NCBI GenBank assembly: GCA_036250225.1
Contig: JAPZLL010000045.1
Span: 222,328 to 286,327, forward strand
Source of the DNA: Cercophora sp. LCS_1
Taxonomy: Eukaryota > Ascomycota > Sordariomycetes > Sordariales > Lasiosphaeriaceae
DNA length: 64,000 bases
Direction: 5' to 3'
The notes beneath the pieces were generated by a model. It did not search any database. It worked only from the letters and a program-made list of their open reading frames with translations, and was not told the origin of the DNA. The translations under genes and the position numbers were made by a program. Of this stretch, positions 25,664 through 37,118 are shown in pieces. Numbering within the stretch: position 1 is the stretch's first letter; each line of letters opens with the position of its first letter.

Positions 25664-26536
25664 CTTGGTAGCTTCGGTTTGATGTTTTATCCGTAATCGA
25701 GATGGCTGTTGGGGGAAGCGCCTGTCGTCAAGCTTCGCCGCCTGCGCAGGCGGGCTGCTACGCGTTCGTCAAGCAATCCTGAATTGGGTTGCCAGGAACT
25801 TCGGTAAATTTTGGGAGTTTCGGAAGGAGCCCCTCAAATACGGCCTCGCGAAAGTTCGCAGCGATGGTCGTGGATTGGTGGTTGTTTGGAGAAGCCGAAC
25901 TTGGCTGATTGCTCTGTGTGGAAAAACTCGAATGTTTCGCGACGGTGATGATGGCAGGTCGCGCGAAGCTGCTTGGCGTCCCAACCCCTGTCACCACTGC
26001 AGTGGCAAATCCCCGTTAAGTAAAATGCCCCGCTATAAAGAGTAATGGCGCGTGGGGAACCACCCCCCCTGGCAGAGCGTGGGTAGTCACACAAGCCAGA
26101 TTCTAGCATTTAGTTCCGCTACCGTTCGTGTTCTAACGACTGTCTCCTTCAGTACAATTGCAGATCTTTCTCGGCAACACACGGTGGCATCGTTGGCGGC
26201 AGTTCCGCTTCCTGGACTGTGTAGCTTTCGACTTTAGACACGGTCTAACTATTTCCGGTAAGCACGCGGCCAGTCCACTGGCTGCAGCACACTCTCTACC
26301 ACTTTTAGTGGGGCTGCACAGTCCCTGCAGCACTGGTTCTTTGAGTCAGTGCTTTGACTGGTGTCGTTAGCCCCAGATCCCCCCACCACAAAATCGCCTT
26401 TCAGCGAAAATAATTGACAGCCCCTCCGCTCAGATTTTGCTGAGCAACCACACCCGCCGCGACCACGCGCACCATACAGCCCCCCGCATTACTATCGCGA
26501 GTCCACAGTTTCGAATACCCTTCGTCAACCGCCATC
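25664..26536. promoter_or_regulatory. divergent intergenic region between prp8 and nip1
   Basis: These 873 bp separate the two start codons, so both core promoters must lie here. No coding frame was found. Bases 26260-26345 are rich in short CTGCAG/CAGCAC/CACTGG words in both orientations (for example CCACTGG and CCAGTG), giving local inverted-repeat potential. A CT-rich stretch precedes the nip1 start. Confidence 0.5.
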
Positions 26537-29240
26537 ATGTCTCGCTTCTTCCGCGGTGGCGACGACAGCTCGTCCGAGAGCAGCTCCGACGAGGAAGAAC
26601 TGTACTCCGAGTCCGAGGAGGAGCAACTCAAGGACAACCAGGTCGACGATTCCGAGGAGGAGTCGGAAGAGGAGGATGAGGAGTCTGAGTCTGAGTCCAG
26701 CGACTCCGACGCCGGTGCACAGAAGAAGGGCCTCTCCCGTTTCTTGGTGGAGGCATCGTCCGAGAGCGAAGAAAGCGATGTCGAAGGCACAACCAAGGTG
26801 AAGAGTGCCAAGGACAAGCGTTTCGACGAACTTGAGGCCACTATCACCGTCATTCAGAACGGCCAGAAGATCAACGACTGGGGTTCTATCGCAAATGGTC
26901 GGTTATTGGTTTCCAGTTTCGCTCGTATAACTAACCGCTAGCGCAGAGTTCGATAAGCTCAACCGCCAGGTGATCAAGTTACAAGATGGCGGGAAGGCAC
27001 CCAAGGTGTACATCAAGTGCATCGCTGAGTTAGAAGACTTTATGAACGAGACTCTTGCGAAGCAGAAGGTCACCCCCAAGAAGATGAACGCCACCAACGC
27101 CCGTGGCCTGAACGCCGTCAAGCAGCGCATCAAGAAGAACAACAAAGACTACCAAGATCAGATCGACGCCTTCCGAAAGGACAACGATTCGTTCATGGAG
27201 TCGGACGAGGAGGAAGCGCCAGTTGTCAAGGCCACGAAAGTCAAGTTCCAAGCCGCAGCAGCCGAGGCGCCAGCACAGGAGGATGACGAGGGCTTCGCGA
27301 CGGTGGGTAAAGGAGGTCGTGCTCTTCAGTTTACTCCTGAGAGCATCTTCAAGCACCTGCGCACAATCCTTGAGTCCAGAGGCAAGAAGAACACAGACCG
27401 CCTGGAGCAGATCAAGATCATGGAGAAGCTCTACGAGGTTGCCGTCACCCCCTATCAGAAGATCCGCGTTCTCATGACCCTCGTCTCGGCTCGATTCGAT
27501 CTTGGGTCCGGCGGCGCTACCTCGATGCCTCTTGAGCACTGGAAGGCCGCGGAGAAGGAGCTTGGTTTGTTGCTTGAAATCCTCGATGCCGAAAAGGATC
27601 ACGTTGTTATCGAGGGAGCCGAGGAGTGGGATGATGATGAGAAGCCTCCTGTTATCGAGAAGGGCGAGAAGTATATCAAGATTCCCGGAAGCGTGGTCTC
27701 TTACATCGAGCGTCTGGATGACGAGCTCACCCGCTCTCTCCAGAGCATCGATCCCCACACATCCGAATACATCGACAGATTGACCGATGAGACATCCCTG
27801 TATAACATCATCTTCCGAGGGCTTCTCTACTATGAGGCCATCCGTGAGGATGCATCTCTGGAGGTGCCACAGGAGAGCTTGAATCGCATCATCCAGCGTC
27901 GCCTGGACCACGTTTACTACAAGGTATGTTCCAATGTCTCATTACGCGCCCGACATCAAGCTGACTACTAGTAGCCCGCTCAAGTAGTCAAGATTCTTGA
28001 GGATAACTCCTGGAAGAATGTTTCCCCCAAGGTCGACTCTAAGATCACCCCTCGCTCCCAGTCGACCGAGGCTAGCCAACTCATCAACATTCTCTGCAAC
28101 TATCTGTTTGAGAATAGCGAAGGCATTATTCGCGCTCGTGCCATGCTCTGCCAGATCTACTTCCTTGCTCTCCACGATGAATACTACAAGGCTCGCGACA
28201 TGATGCTCACGTCGCATCTGCAAGAGAACATTGCCAACTTTGACGTTAGCACACAAATTCTTTACAACCGTACGCTTGTTCAAGTCGGCCTTTGCGCTTT
28301 CCGAAAGGGCCTGGTCTACGACGCCCAAAATACACTCCAGGAGATTTGTGGCAGCGGTCGGCAAAAAGAGCTCCTCGCCCAAGGTGTCATGATCCAGAGG
28401 TTCAACCAGGTCTCGCCAGAGCAGGAGCGGCTCGAGAAACAAAGACAGCTGCCCTTCCACATGCACATCAATCTTGAGCTGCTCGAGTGCGTGTACCTGA
28501 CATGCAGCATGCTCCTTGAGATCCCTCTTCTAGCCCAAACTGGGTCATCGCCCGATGTTAAGAAGCGGGTGATCAGCAAGACCTACCGCCGCATGCTGGA
28601 GTACCACGAGCGCCAGATCTTCACAGGCCCCCCGGAGAACACCAGAGATCACGTCATGCAGGCATCCAAGGCGCTTGCCGCCGGCGAGTGGAAGAAGGCC
28701 ACACACTTCATCCACAGCATCAAGATCTGGGACTTGATGCCGAATACCGAGAGCATCAAGGCAATGCTTGCCAAGCAAATCCAAGAGGAGGGCCTGCGCA
28801 CTTACTTGTTCACGTATGCCCCCTTTTATGATACCCTCGCCATTGAGACCCTGAGCACCATGTTCGAGCTTGACTCGCGCAAGGTCTCTGCTGTGGTCAG
28901 CAAGATGATCAGCCATGAGGAGCTTGCGGCTGCACTTGACCAAGTCACCGAGACCGTGATCTTCCGCAAGGGCGTCGAGCTCAGCCGCCTCCAGAGCCTT
29001 GCCCTCGCGCTTTCAGACAAGGCGAGCGCTCTCATCGAGACCAACGAGAGAACGCTTGAGCAGAGGACACAGGGATCAACAAACGCCTTCAGCCGTAAGG
29101 ATGGCAGGCAGCACGGGGGCCAGCGTGGTGGTGGCCAGAGAGGTGGAAGAGGTGGTGCGAGGACAGGTGGGAACACCCAACGACAGGCTGGCGGTACACA
29201 ATTCACAGGTGGCGCACTCGGTGCGGCTGTCCGTGGTTAG
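26537..29240 (+). CDS. nip1: translation initiation factor eIF3 subunit c (Nip1)
   Basis: Exons are 26537-26897, 26947-27923 and 27975-29240. Introns have GTCGGT/GCGCAG and GTATGT/TAGTAG ends, and exon lengths sum to 868 codons (867 residues), normal for eIF3c. The N-terminus is a very acidic, Ser-rich region (about 1-100) typical of the subunit and known to bind eIF1 and eIF5 in yeast. The helical eIF3c body follows, with a PCI domain in the last third. The C-terminus ends in an RGG-type Gly/Arg/Gln-rich tail. eIF3 helps load the ternary complex and mRNA on the 40S ribosome. Its neighbours are translation genes (uS11 and uL30). Confidence 0.96.
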
Positions 29241-29814
29241 GCTTGGGTCTTTTGGGCGGGTGTGCTCCTCATTCATTCATTCATGCATTGGGCAAGGTTC
29301 TTTACAAAAACGGTCTCCAGGCGCCTAGAAGTGTTGCGTCTCTCGGACCAGGTTTCCGTCTAGTAGTCGGGAAATAAATCTGATTTGTTAACCTCCCCTG
29401 TTGTACATAAATCCTCATGATCAAATGTGTGAAAACCAGCGACGCTTTGCAGAGATATTCAAGTGCTGTTCAATTAGACAGAGCTCCCCGCTTTGTGCAT
29501 TCCTAAGCGAGGCACACTGTTCGGAATAAAACAACTGTCATATCAGAAGGCCCCAGTTAGTCTATTCAAGCATGGGATTCGTCACTGGGGTTTGGTAGAG
29601 GGAGTTGTGTTTTCATGACGTGGGATGTCTACATCGGTAGCATCGGTTGGTTGATTTTTCTATTCATCTGCTCCAGGTGTGCCATAAGCAACATGTGACA
29701 AGGCAAAGAATATGGAGACCAGGCAATTTAAAGCCGTTCTCCTCGTAATTGTCAACGCCCGAGCCAAACCCAGATGAGCACCATCCCCCAATTTGCGACC
29801 ACCATTCTCCACAA
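29241..29814. other. convergent 3' flanks of nip1 and rps14
   Basis: The 3' untranslated regions of two converging genes meet here. An ATTC repeat (CATTCATTCATTCATG, near 29270-29285) lies just after nip1. No further gene was seen. Confidence 0.5.
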
Positions 29815-30629
29815 TCAGAGACGGCGACCACGACGACCACCCTTGCGGCGGGTAGAGTCGGAAGGAGTGGGGGTGACGTCCTCAATACGGCCGATCTTCA
29901 TGCCGGAACGAGCGAGGGCGCGGAGGGCAGACTGAGCACCGGGGCCAGGGGTCTTGGTGCCGTTACCTGAGAACCATCGTCAGCAGCTGCCATGTTTTCC
30001 CCCAACAAGGAAACGAACCTCCAGTAGCGCGGATCTTGATATGAAGGGCGGTGATGCCAAGCTCCTTGCAGCGAGCGGCAACATCTTGGGCAGCCAACAT
30101 GGCGGCATAGGGAGAAGACTCGTCACGGTCGGCCTTGACCTTCATACCACCGGTGATACGGCACAGCGTTTCGCGACCACTGGAATCACCCAGAATGTCA
30201 GCCTCTGAACCCAGTATCGAGTATCGAAGGAGGGCAATTCTTGGGCTGTCCTCCTTCCACCCACGAATCGTTCTGCCGTTTAGGAGTTTACGAACCTCAG
30301 ATCTGTGACGTGCTGGTCACCAAGTCAGCCAACTGTTGAGGAGGGGTTGAGGGAAGGCGGGGTTCAGGGCTCATGATGCGCCAAAAAGTACATACCACGA
30401 AGGTGTCGTTGAAGCTGGCATAGATGCGAGCAACTGTGTAACCCAATCAGCATGGAAATTGCGATTCCTTCTAGCTCTGGAGAGCCATACCGCCGAACAC
30501 AAGCTCGCCCTCGCGGACCTACACAGTTGTTAGCCAGTTTCCGGGATGCCGACCTCAGAGGTGAGGCTTTACCTGGGGTCCGAGGGAGATGTTCTCCTGC
30601 GCAGGGCGGGCGACCTTCTTCGGGGGCAT
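29815..30629 (-). CDS. rps14: 40S ribosomal protein uS11 (Rps14)
   Basis: Six exons: 30573-30629, 30492-30519, 30396-30433, 30296-30312, 30019-30179 and 29815-29966. They sum to 453 bp, or 150 residues, the usual uS11 length. Every junction has GT...AG ends and preserves phase, including a 17 bp micro-exon (HVTDL). Recognisable segments are MPPKKVARPA at the start, GMKVKADRDESSPYAAMLAA in the middle, and the basic tail STRRKGGRRGRRL that contacts 18S rRNA near its 3' end. uS11 is needed for 40S assembly and sits on the platform. It is divergent from rpl7. Confidence 0.96.
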
Positions 30630-30970
30630 CTTGACTGATTTTTGGGTGGTCGTCGGTTTCGGAAAGGTGTTGACGGCTCGAGTGTGGGAATTGGAGAATC
30701 GACTTGGGCACCTTCACGAAATTTTGGTGGTTCACGACTGCAGGGTGGATTGCCCTACGAAACTGGCGGTGAGCGACGGCACTAAGTGGGGCGGGGTCAT
30801 TTTTTGCACGTTTTTGCAAGCCCTAATTGCTGCCAAGAGAAGCACGCCCCACCCTTCCTCTCCAAATTTCGCGACCTTTATTTGCGGCGAGGATCTCTTT
30901 TTTCTCTCTCTCTGCAACGCCTAGCGACCGACGACAATCACTCACGTCGACAACCGTCATCACCGACAAG
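30630..30970. promoter_or_regulatory. bidirectional promoter of rps14 and rpl7
   Basis: Only 341 bp separate the two start codons, so one small and one large subunit ribosomal protein gene share this regulatory region. It contains CT-rich tracts (TCTTTTTTCTCTCTCTCTGC near 30893-30914) before the rpl7 start, as is common in fungal ribosomal protein promoters. No specific factor site can be named with confidence. Confidence 0.6.
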
Positions 30971-32438
30971 ATGGCACCCTCTACGACTACGTATGGTTTC
31001 TCCAATTCCCTTTCCTGATCTCAATGGTACCGTCGTGTGTCATATTATGAGATTCTGCAGATTGTCGTGGTCCTCTCAACTGGAAAGCCTTGTCTGCCTC
31101 TCGCACGAATGCAGCATCGCACCAGCTCGATCCCTCCTAGAAGCCTCCCTCTTTCCTCCAGACCGACACGGTTTGCAGACTGAGAGATGGTTTCTGGGGT
31201 GTTGGGGCTGAAGGGCTACCCTTCTCCCTTAAATTCATAGCCGCTGGACTTGTGTCACTTGACGTGAACATGGCTACAAAAGCGTGCACTTTCTGTCCTA
31301 CAGACTTGCTTTGGTTCTGCTCCAAGCGGTGGTTCAATGTTCTACACTGTCCATCAACGGCATTTAGTCCAAGCAAGATCGAGTTAGCCACTAGAGAATG
31401 CCGCACTTGAGCAGCAATTCTCCACCGGCGCTCTGCCACATACTTCGGTATGGCGGACCACGGACTAATCTGAATTCAATAGGTCGGTTCCGACGAAGAA
31501 TGACGTCCTCGTCCCTGAGACGCTTCTGAAGAAGCGCAAGTCTCAGGAGAAGGCTCGCGCTGAGCGCTCTGCCGAGATCGAGAAGAAGAAGAAGGTAAGC
31601 CGACAGTCTCACTTCCTCCCGGTTCGAGATGATGCACAACAAACCGCGCGGCTAGATTCGTCGATGCTGCCGCTCAATATACCATCTTTCGGGTCTGATC
31701 GAACAACTATAACACAATGTTTTCGCCTTTCTACACCTGAGCGCCTGCTGACAGTCAATCAAGGCCAACAAGGAGAAGCGTGGCGTCATCTTCAAGCGTG
31801 CCGAGGCCTATGTCAAGGAGTACCGCGACGGCGAGCGCGAGAAGATCCGTCTCTCCCGCGCCGCTAAGCAGGATGGCTCTTTCTACATCCCCGCTGAGGC
31901 CAAGCTTATCTTCGTGGTTCGCATCAAGGGGTAAGATTGTCCCCGCACTTGTCAAGCGCAATTCTGACCCCAATCCAGTATCAACAAGATTGCCCCCAAA
32001 CCCCGCAAGATCCTTCAGCTCCTCCGTCTCCTCCAGATCAACAATGGTGTCTTCATCCGCGTCACCAAGGCTACCGCTGAGATGATCAAGATCGTCGAGC
32101 CGTGGGTCGCCTATGGTTACCCCAACCTCAAGAGCATCAAGGAGCTCGTCTACAAGCGCGGTTACGGCAAGGTCAACGGCCAGCGCATTGCCCTTACCGA
32201 CAACGCCATCATTGAGGAAAACCTCGGCAAGTACGGCATCATCTGCATGGAGGATCTCATCCACGAGATCTACACCGTTGGCCCCAACTTCAAGCAGGCC
32301 TCTAACTTCCTCTGGCCCTTCAAGCTCAGCAACCCTACCGGTGGCTTCCGCCCCCGCAAGTTCAAGCACTTCATTGAGGGTGGTGACCTCGGCAATCGCG
32401 AGGAGCACATCAACGCTCTCATCAGGCAGATGAACTAA
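30971..32438 (+). CDS. rpl7: 60S ribosomal protein uL30 (Rpl7)
   Basis: Exons are 30971-30990, 31483-31594, 31755-31930 and 31979-32438, summing to 256 codons (255 residues). All introns have GT...AG ends and phases agree (ACT AC|G; AAG|TCA; GG|T). After MAPSTTT the sequence SVPTKNDVLVPETLLKKRK starts the conserved N-terminal extension. The uL30 core (IRLSRAAKQ...FVVRIKG INKIAPKPRKILQLLRL) and the C-terminal part ending REEHINALIRQMN are unmistakable. The first intron is long (492 bp) and the second (31595-31754) hosts a box C/D snoRNA, paralleling yeast RPL7A and RPL7B, whose introns carry snR39 and snR59. Confidence 0.97.
31622..31704 (+). ncRNA. box C/D snoRNA in rpl7 intron 2 (25S/28S 2'-O-methylation guide)
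   Basis: The element has a terminal stem GTTCGA (31622-31627) with TCGAAC (31699-31704), a box C-like ATGATGC (31629-31635), and a box D CTGA (31695-31698) directly before the 3' stem arm. The 14 bases before box D (ACCATCTTTCGGGT, 31681-31694) are complementary to ACCCGAAAGATGGT, a highly conserved segment of large-subunit rRNA. By the D+5 rule the methylated base would be the G of ACCCG, equivalent to yeast 25S G805. Yeast snR39 and snR59, in RPL7 introns, target A807 two bases away. Box C deviates at its last base. Complementarity was recalled from memory and not searched. Confidence 0.85.
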
Positions 32439-32689
32439 AAAGGGTCTTTCGATAGTAGCGGGCTTTTGTTTGGGATGTTAGGCTGCATGGATCTCGGCGT
32501 TAGATGGGGAGTCTGGGATGGCTCACGGGAATGAATCAATGGATGCTTTTATTGCAAACAGCCATAACACCTGACCTAGCCTATCTCTCCTGCACTCGCC
32601 CATAACCAACCCTGCTGCAATGAAAATGCCCTTGTTCTGAGATGAATCATGAATTGCGCTATGCAAAATAGTATTACATCGTGGGTTCG

Positions 32690-33469
32690 TCAGATCCTGA
32701 TGTCAAAACTTGTCCCACATCCACAACTGCTCGTCGCCAAGGGGTTGTCTACGATTTTGAACTGTGACCCTATCAACTCCATTGTGAAATCGACCTTGCT
32801 CCCTTTGAGGAGCTCTAGCGATGGCCCGTCCAAGATGATTTTGGGGCCCGCCAAGGTGCCAACTCCGGGGCTGCCGTCAGGAGTGTAGGTAAATATTGTG
32901 TCGTCAGATTGGACGGTAGCTGACTCGTCGTTTTCCGGTGCTTCGGTGGAAAGATTGGGCGGTAGGCTCACGAGCTTCATGAGATACTGAAAGCCATGGC
33001 ACCCTCCGCTTTCGACCTGAATCCTGAGGGCGAGATTGGGATTGTCGTCTTTTTTCATGATTTCGGAGAGCCGCTGCGACAAGCAACGTGTCAGCTGTGT
33101 GATTGCAACGGCGGTGGAGTGCTCAATATGTACCTTTGCTGCTCGCTGAGTAATTTCCAGCATCATCTCCTTTCCGTCCTCGTCAATTTGGGGGTTGTGA
33201 ATGGCATGTGTCGCCTTCTTCGTCCCCGATGTACTAAATGCCCTTGCTTGTCCCTGGATAGTGTTCCTGGCCGCCGACCTCCTGGGAAATGGTCTCGCGG
33301 TTTGGATAGCTGGCTGACTGGCGATTGTCCCCGCGAAACTGTGTGCTCGACGCATGGCTTGGAGGGGCAGCAGGAGATCGAGGATCGGGTGTGGCGTTGG
33401 TCGGCGCATGCTGAGCTGGATGAAAAGAGATGCGGTACGGGGTGCGTTGGCGCAACTGATGGAAGCCAT
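32690..33469 (-). CDS. isa2: mitochondrial iron-sulfur assembly protein Isa2 (A-type)
   Basis: Exons are 33134-33469 and 32690-33073, giving 239 residues. The 60 bp intron (GTACAT...TCGCAG, 33074-33133) joins EITQRAAK to RLSEIMKKDDNPN, restoring the family alignment. The start chosen (33469) has a strong ACAATGG context and begins an Arg/Ser-rich mitochondrial presequence ending near RAFSTS, a typical processing site. An upstream in-frame ATG at 33568 would add 33 residues. The A-type domain has the three cluster-binding cysteines: SGGCHGFQY and the C-terminal SCGCG. With Isa1 and Iba57 it makes [4Fe-4S] clusters for aconitase-type and radical-SAM enzymes. The intron is a multiple of three without a stop. 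Confidence 0.92.
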   Translation of the reverse strand: MASISCANAPRTASLFIQLSMRRPTPHPILDLLLPLQAMRRAHSFAGTIASQPAIQTARPFPRRSAARNTIQGQARAFSTSGTKKATHAIHNPQIDEDGKEMMLEITQRAAKVHIEHSTAVAITQLTRCLSQRLSEIMKKDDNPNLALRIQVESGGCHGFQYLMKLVSLPPNLSTEAPENDESATVQSDDTIFTYTPDGSPGVGTLAGPKIILDGPSLELLKGSKVDFTMELIGSQFKIVDNPLATSSCGCGTSFDIRI

Positions 33470-34032
33470 TGTCTGGAAGATCGAAAGGGGGCTATAGGGA
33501 CTGGAAGTTGTTGCCTTTCCGGCGGTGTTGAGCGCCGGTGTCGGTTGCAAATCGCGAAATTTCGGCATGATGTCAACCGGCCCTTTGGGATTTTGTGGCA
33601 CCTGGCGTCCCTGGGCGGCAGCTGACAAAGCAACCCATCTCACTGGCTTCCCCTGAATGAACGCTCACTGTGCCTCACAGAAACTGAGCGATCTTTACGG
33701 GTGTCAGTTCTGAATACTCAGGAGGCATCACCATGTCCCCAATTGCTACAATCATCGTCATCATCATCATTATTATCATCCATCACCAGGGTATACTTTC
33801 CAGCCTCCGCGCCGCGATTACCAACTACAATATGAAACCGCTGCAGGAAACCACCAACAGGAAACTGCTACGTGAAAAAGAAACTCTCATAAAACTACAT
33901 GATTCGAAGTGAACTGGGTAGATACCCGCAAATAGTATCCCAGTGCCATGCCTGGTATAACCGGACAAAATAGCGTGTTCGATTGCCGCGGCCCCGCTGA
34001 TGCCCCAAAGGTCTCAAGTTCAGCGTGAATGA
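33470..34032. other. intergenic between isa2 start and the secreted-protein gene end
   Basis: Apart from the possible N-terminal extension of Isa2 (to 33568) and the microsatellite at 33752-33787, nothing recognisable is present. Confidence 0.4.
33752..33787. repeat. ATC/ATT trinucleotide microsatellite
   Basis: An imperfect run of ATC, GTC and ATT triplets lies in the noncoding gap upstream of isa2. Confidence 0.85.
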
Positions 34033-35472
34033 TCAAGGAAAGATCGAGAATAGCTGCGATCCGTCGGTAGGACAAGGCCCTGACTCCAGTCTTCCGTTTC
34101 CAGGAAGGATGCAAGTGGTATTTCTCTCGCTGACTGGGGAGAAAGCAAAGCTGAGTTGTCCAAGGTAGGGGAACTGCTGACCGGAGTTGGTCTCTCCACC
34201 TAAAGATGGTTAGCATCGGGCTTTCGGGAAGTTCAACAATCCCAGGGCCGACATACTACCATCAGCTCGTCCACCGCAAGAGAACAGCGTGACCGTGTCA
34301 CCGGCCTGTCGCCGACCATCAAAAGCAATACAACCCTGAGTCTGGGAAAAGAGTACAAGTTAGCAAGGTCATCTTCCGGGGATCAGATATTGGCTTACCA
34401 ATGTGCTGACAACAAGAGTGGCAGGTTTCCTACTAGGCGCATTGTGCCGGCCAGCAGTGATGATATCCCACTTCTCGTTTGGAGAGCCAGTGCAGTCGAC
34501 AAGTGACACGGGAATGAGATTTTGCCTGAAATCGCCAGCAGTCGGGTCAATGAAGAGACATTGCCCGTTAGGCGCTCTGATCGACACATCTGAGAAAGCC
34601 CTCGTTGCTGTTGTATCACGCTGGTTTGCTTCGGCGGCTGCCGATGGCTGAAGGACACCGCCGGCTCGTGAGACCGGAACTGGAGTGGTAGGGTTTGCGG
34701 TCAAAATCCCACTCCCACCAGTCACAGCTGCCGGGGCAGAGCTGGCAGCCGAGCTGGCAGATGCGGCGGGAATGCTACCTGAAGCAGTTGCGTCCTGAGG
34801 AGCCACAGCTGTCGTGCCCGTTGCCGACGCCAAGCTAGCAGATCTTGTCTTACTGCCCTTCCTTGTTGGTCTTCTGTTCCTAGTCTTTGCTGCGGCTCTG
34901 CTTGAAGCGACCACTGGAGACTGCGTCGCGACCGTTGAGATGGACGCTGCGCTTGATACCGCTTCTGGAGCAACACTAGATTGCACCACAGCGCTACTGA
35001 CTGTCGACGCAAGTTTTGTCGATTTCGTTCGAATCTTTTTCCCTCCCGTGGCGTTCACAACCCCTCTATTGGACTGTGTTGTTTGGGGACCAGTCGTGGC
35101 TGGGCTTGACTCCAGGGTGACGTTGATTTCAACAGCCACAGGTTCGACTCCCACGGCTGAGGTACTGCCGGATGGCGTTTCCTTCGCAGTCTCTCCCTTC
35201 CTCGTTTTGGCTCTGACTGCCCCGCCGTTTGTCGCTTGGGCTGCAACAGTGACAGGCGACGAGGAAACAACCACTGTTCGGGTGCGCGTGGTACATGATG
35301 TACTGGAACTCAATGTAGGGACCTGAACATTGGAGAGAACCCTTGTTCCGCGACCACTACGCCGATAGAGCTCGGCGGCGACATCCTCGTCAGGTGAGAC
35401 GATAGCTCGCGGCATGAAGGCACTGGCGCTCGCAACTGCGGCCCAGACAAGCAGAGAGAGTGTAGAAGGCAT
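34033..35472 (-). CDS. secreted Ser/Thr/Ala-rich protein with lectin-like C-terminal domain
   Basis: Exons are 34399-35472, 34257-34341 and 34033-34199, summing to 442 codons (441 residues). Introns have GTAAGC/CCCAG and GTATGT/TTTAG ends. The N-terminus is a signal peptide (MPSTLSLLVWAAVASASA). Residues about 50-290 are low-complexity Ser/Thr/Ala/Val, with basic patches (KTRNRRPTRKGSKTR) and likely O-glycosylation. The last ~150 residues form a compact domain with paired cysteines: NGQCLFIDP, LVDCTGS, QGCIAFDG, LFSCGG, NTTCILP and SGPCPTDG. The QCLFIDP...C...NEKWDI pattern resembles a beta-trefoil carbohydrate-binding (CBM13-like) module, but I am not sure of the family. The likely location is the cell wall or outside the cell. 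Confidence 0.75.
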
Positions 35473-37118
35473 AGTGGCGGCTTTGTAGGGGCAGGTGTGA
35501 AATGGGTGTAGGCAGACCGTTTTGAAAGAGAATGGAAGCCCGCTCAGCAGGGTAAAGTGAAGAAGATGAGCAGGTAAACGTCGTGCTAAAGAGAGAAGCG
35601 ACGAGGAAAGAAAAAATGAAGGGAAAGGAATACGAGGCTATTCACAACCACTAGACATAGTGATCAAGGCCAGGGGACAGCCACCAGAAAGCAGCCAAGT
35701 CATGGGGGTACCATCTCTTATCAATCACGATGCCCCTCGACACTCATCCCCACTTGCCAACCCCTCGCGATGCGGGACTTGTAGGCGCTGGCATGGGAAC
35801 ATCGACCTCGCTCTCCCATTCCCTAATATTCCGTTCGGTTTCATGGCTTGCCAAGTCAGGGATCCAGGTTCGCACGCATGAACGTTTCTCGGGCGATTTT
35901 TAGACTACTCTACGATCCACTCGTAGTTGTTAGCCAGAGCCAGACGAGCTCCAGATGGGATTGGATGGGCGACACGGAAATCGGCACGCAGACAGGTCCT
36001 GGGAGCGCCTGTGAAACGGTTGGCACAAAGTGCTGAGCGCAACGATAACCGTGTGTCACGAGATTCCCGTGTCTCGCCAGCCGCAAATAGCCCAATGCAA
36101 CGATGGGGGTGTAGAGGAGGGGTCTGTTTGGGATCATCGGGCCAGTCAAACGGAACGGCAATCCCTGGGGGAGCATCTTCGGGGATCATGGTGATCAAAG
36201 TTTGTCCAAGTTCCTGGTCTCCAGCTTTGGCCACGGAAAATGGCCCAGGGGTTGTGAAACAGTGCTTGTGAGAAGCGGTGCCAAGACCGGGGTAGTGTGG
36301 TTGCAGAGCCCCAGATTTGAGACGTCAACCCCTTCCAGGGGCTGGAGCTTCACCACAGCGACCAGAAGAAAAGTCACCGTTCCCATGTCTGTCATCCACT
36401 GTGAGCCCCAATCAATCCCTAAAGGGCAGGTCAAAAGGAAATGAACCATGAGAACAAGGCACCACCAGTTGTCTTGCGGTCGGTATTCGGCCACGATGTG
36501 GGTAAGGTGCCCCCTTGCTTGCAGATGGCGTGTCTTAGATCTGATCAAAACCCACCTGTTCGGGAAGACTTACCGGGCGCCAATGAGAGAGATTGACGCT
36601 GGCGGGCATCCCGGTGTGAATGGGAATCTATCCATCGATGTGAAGGGACCTTGGTCGTAGGCCACGGAGTTGCTGCATGTCTGCAAGCCGTTGATCGACT
36701 TGACATGCGACTGCCCAATTCGACGCTGACATGTATTGAGATCCATATATGATTGAACAATTCATTAGACCGAGCGTTGTAACATCGACGACGTGACGAC
36801 GTGACGACCTCAATTGCTTCGTATTGTATGAATACCTCGCAACAAAGAGCTGGATCCTCACCATGGTTGGGCCCAGGACCCCAGGTCGGGTTGCTCTTTC
36901 CTTGCCCCACCATCGGTAAAACGGGTAGCATCAGGGTTAGGGTAAAGATGATAACAGTTTTCTTCCCGCAGGGCCACAAGCCCTAATCAATTAGCGCTGC
37001 CAAGAGTTCTGGTCACTCGAGGAAAATTCCCACAGACGCCTCAATTCAGCCTGCGAGCTTCTCCTTCGACGACGAACAGCAAACAACCTCCGCCAACTCA
37101 AACAGCAAATCCGCCAAA
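35473..37118. other. 1.6 kb intergenic, nothing recognised
   Basis: This tract lies between the start of the secreted-protein gene and eS19. No frame carries family motifs. The last ~250 bp before 37119 are the eS19 promoter and leader, with a CCCTAATC element near 36981-36988 and CAACCTCCGCCAACTCAAACAGCAA-type leader sequence. Confidence 0.45.
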
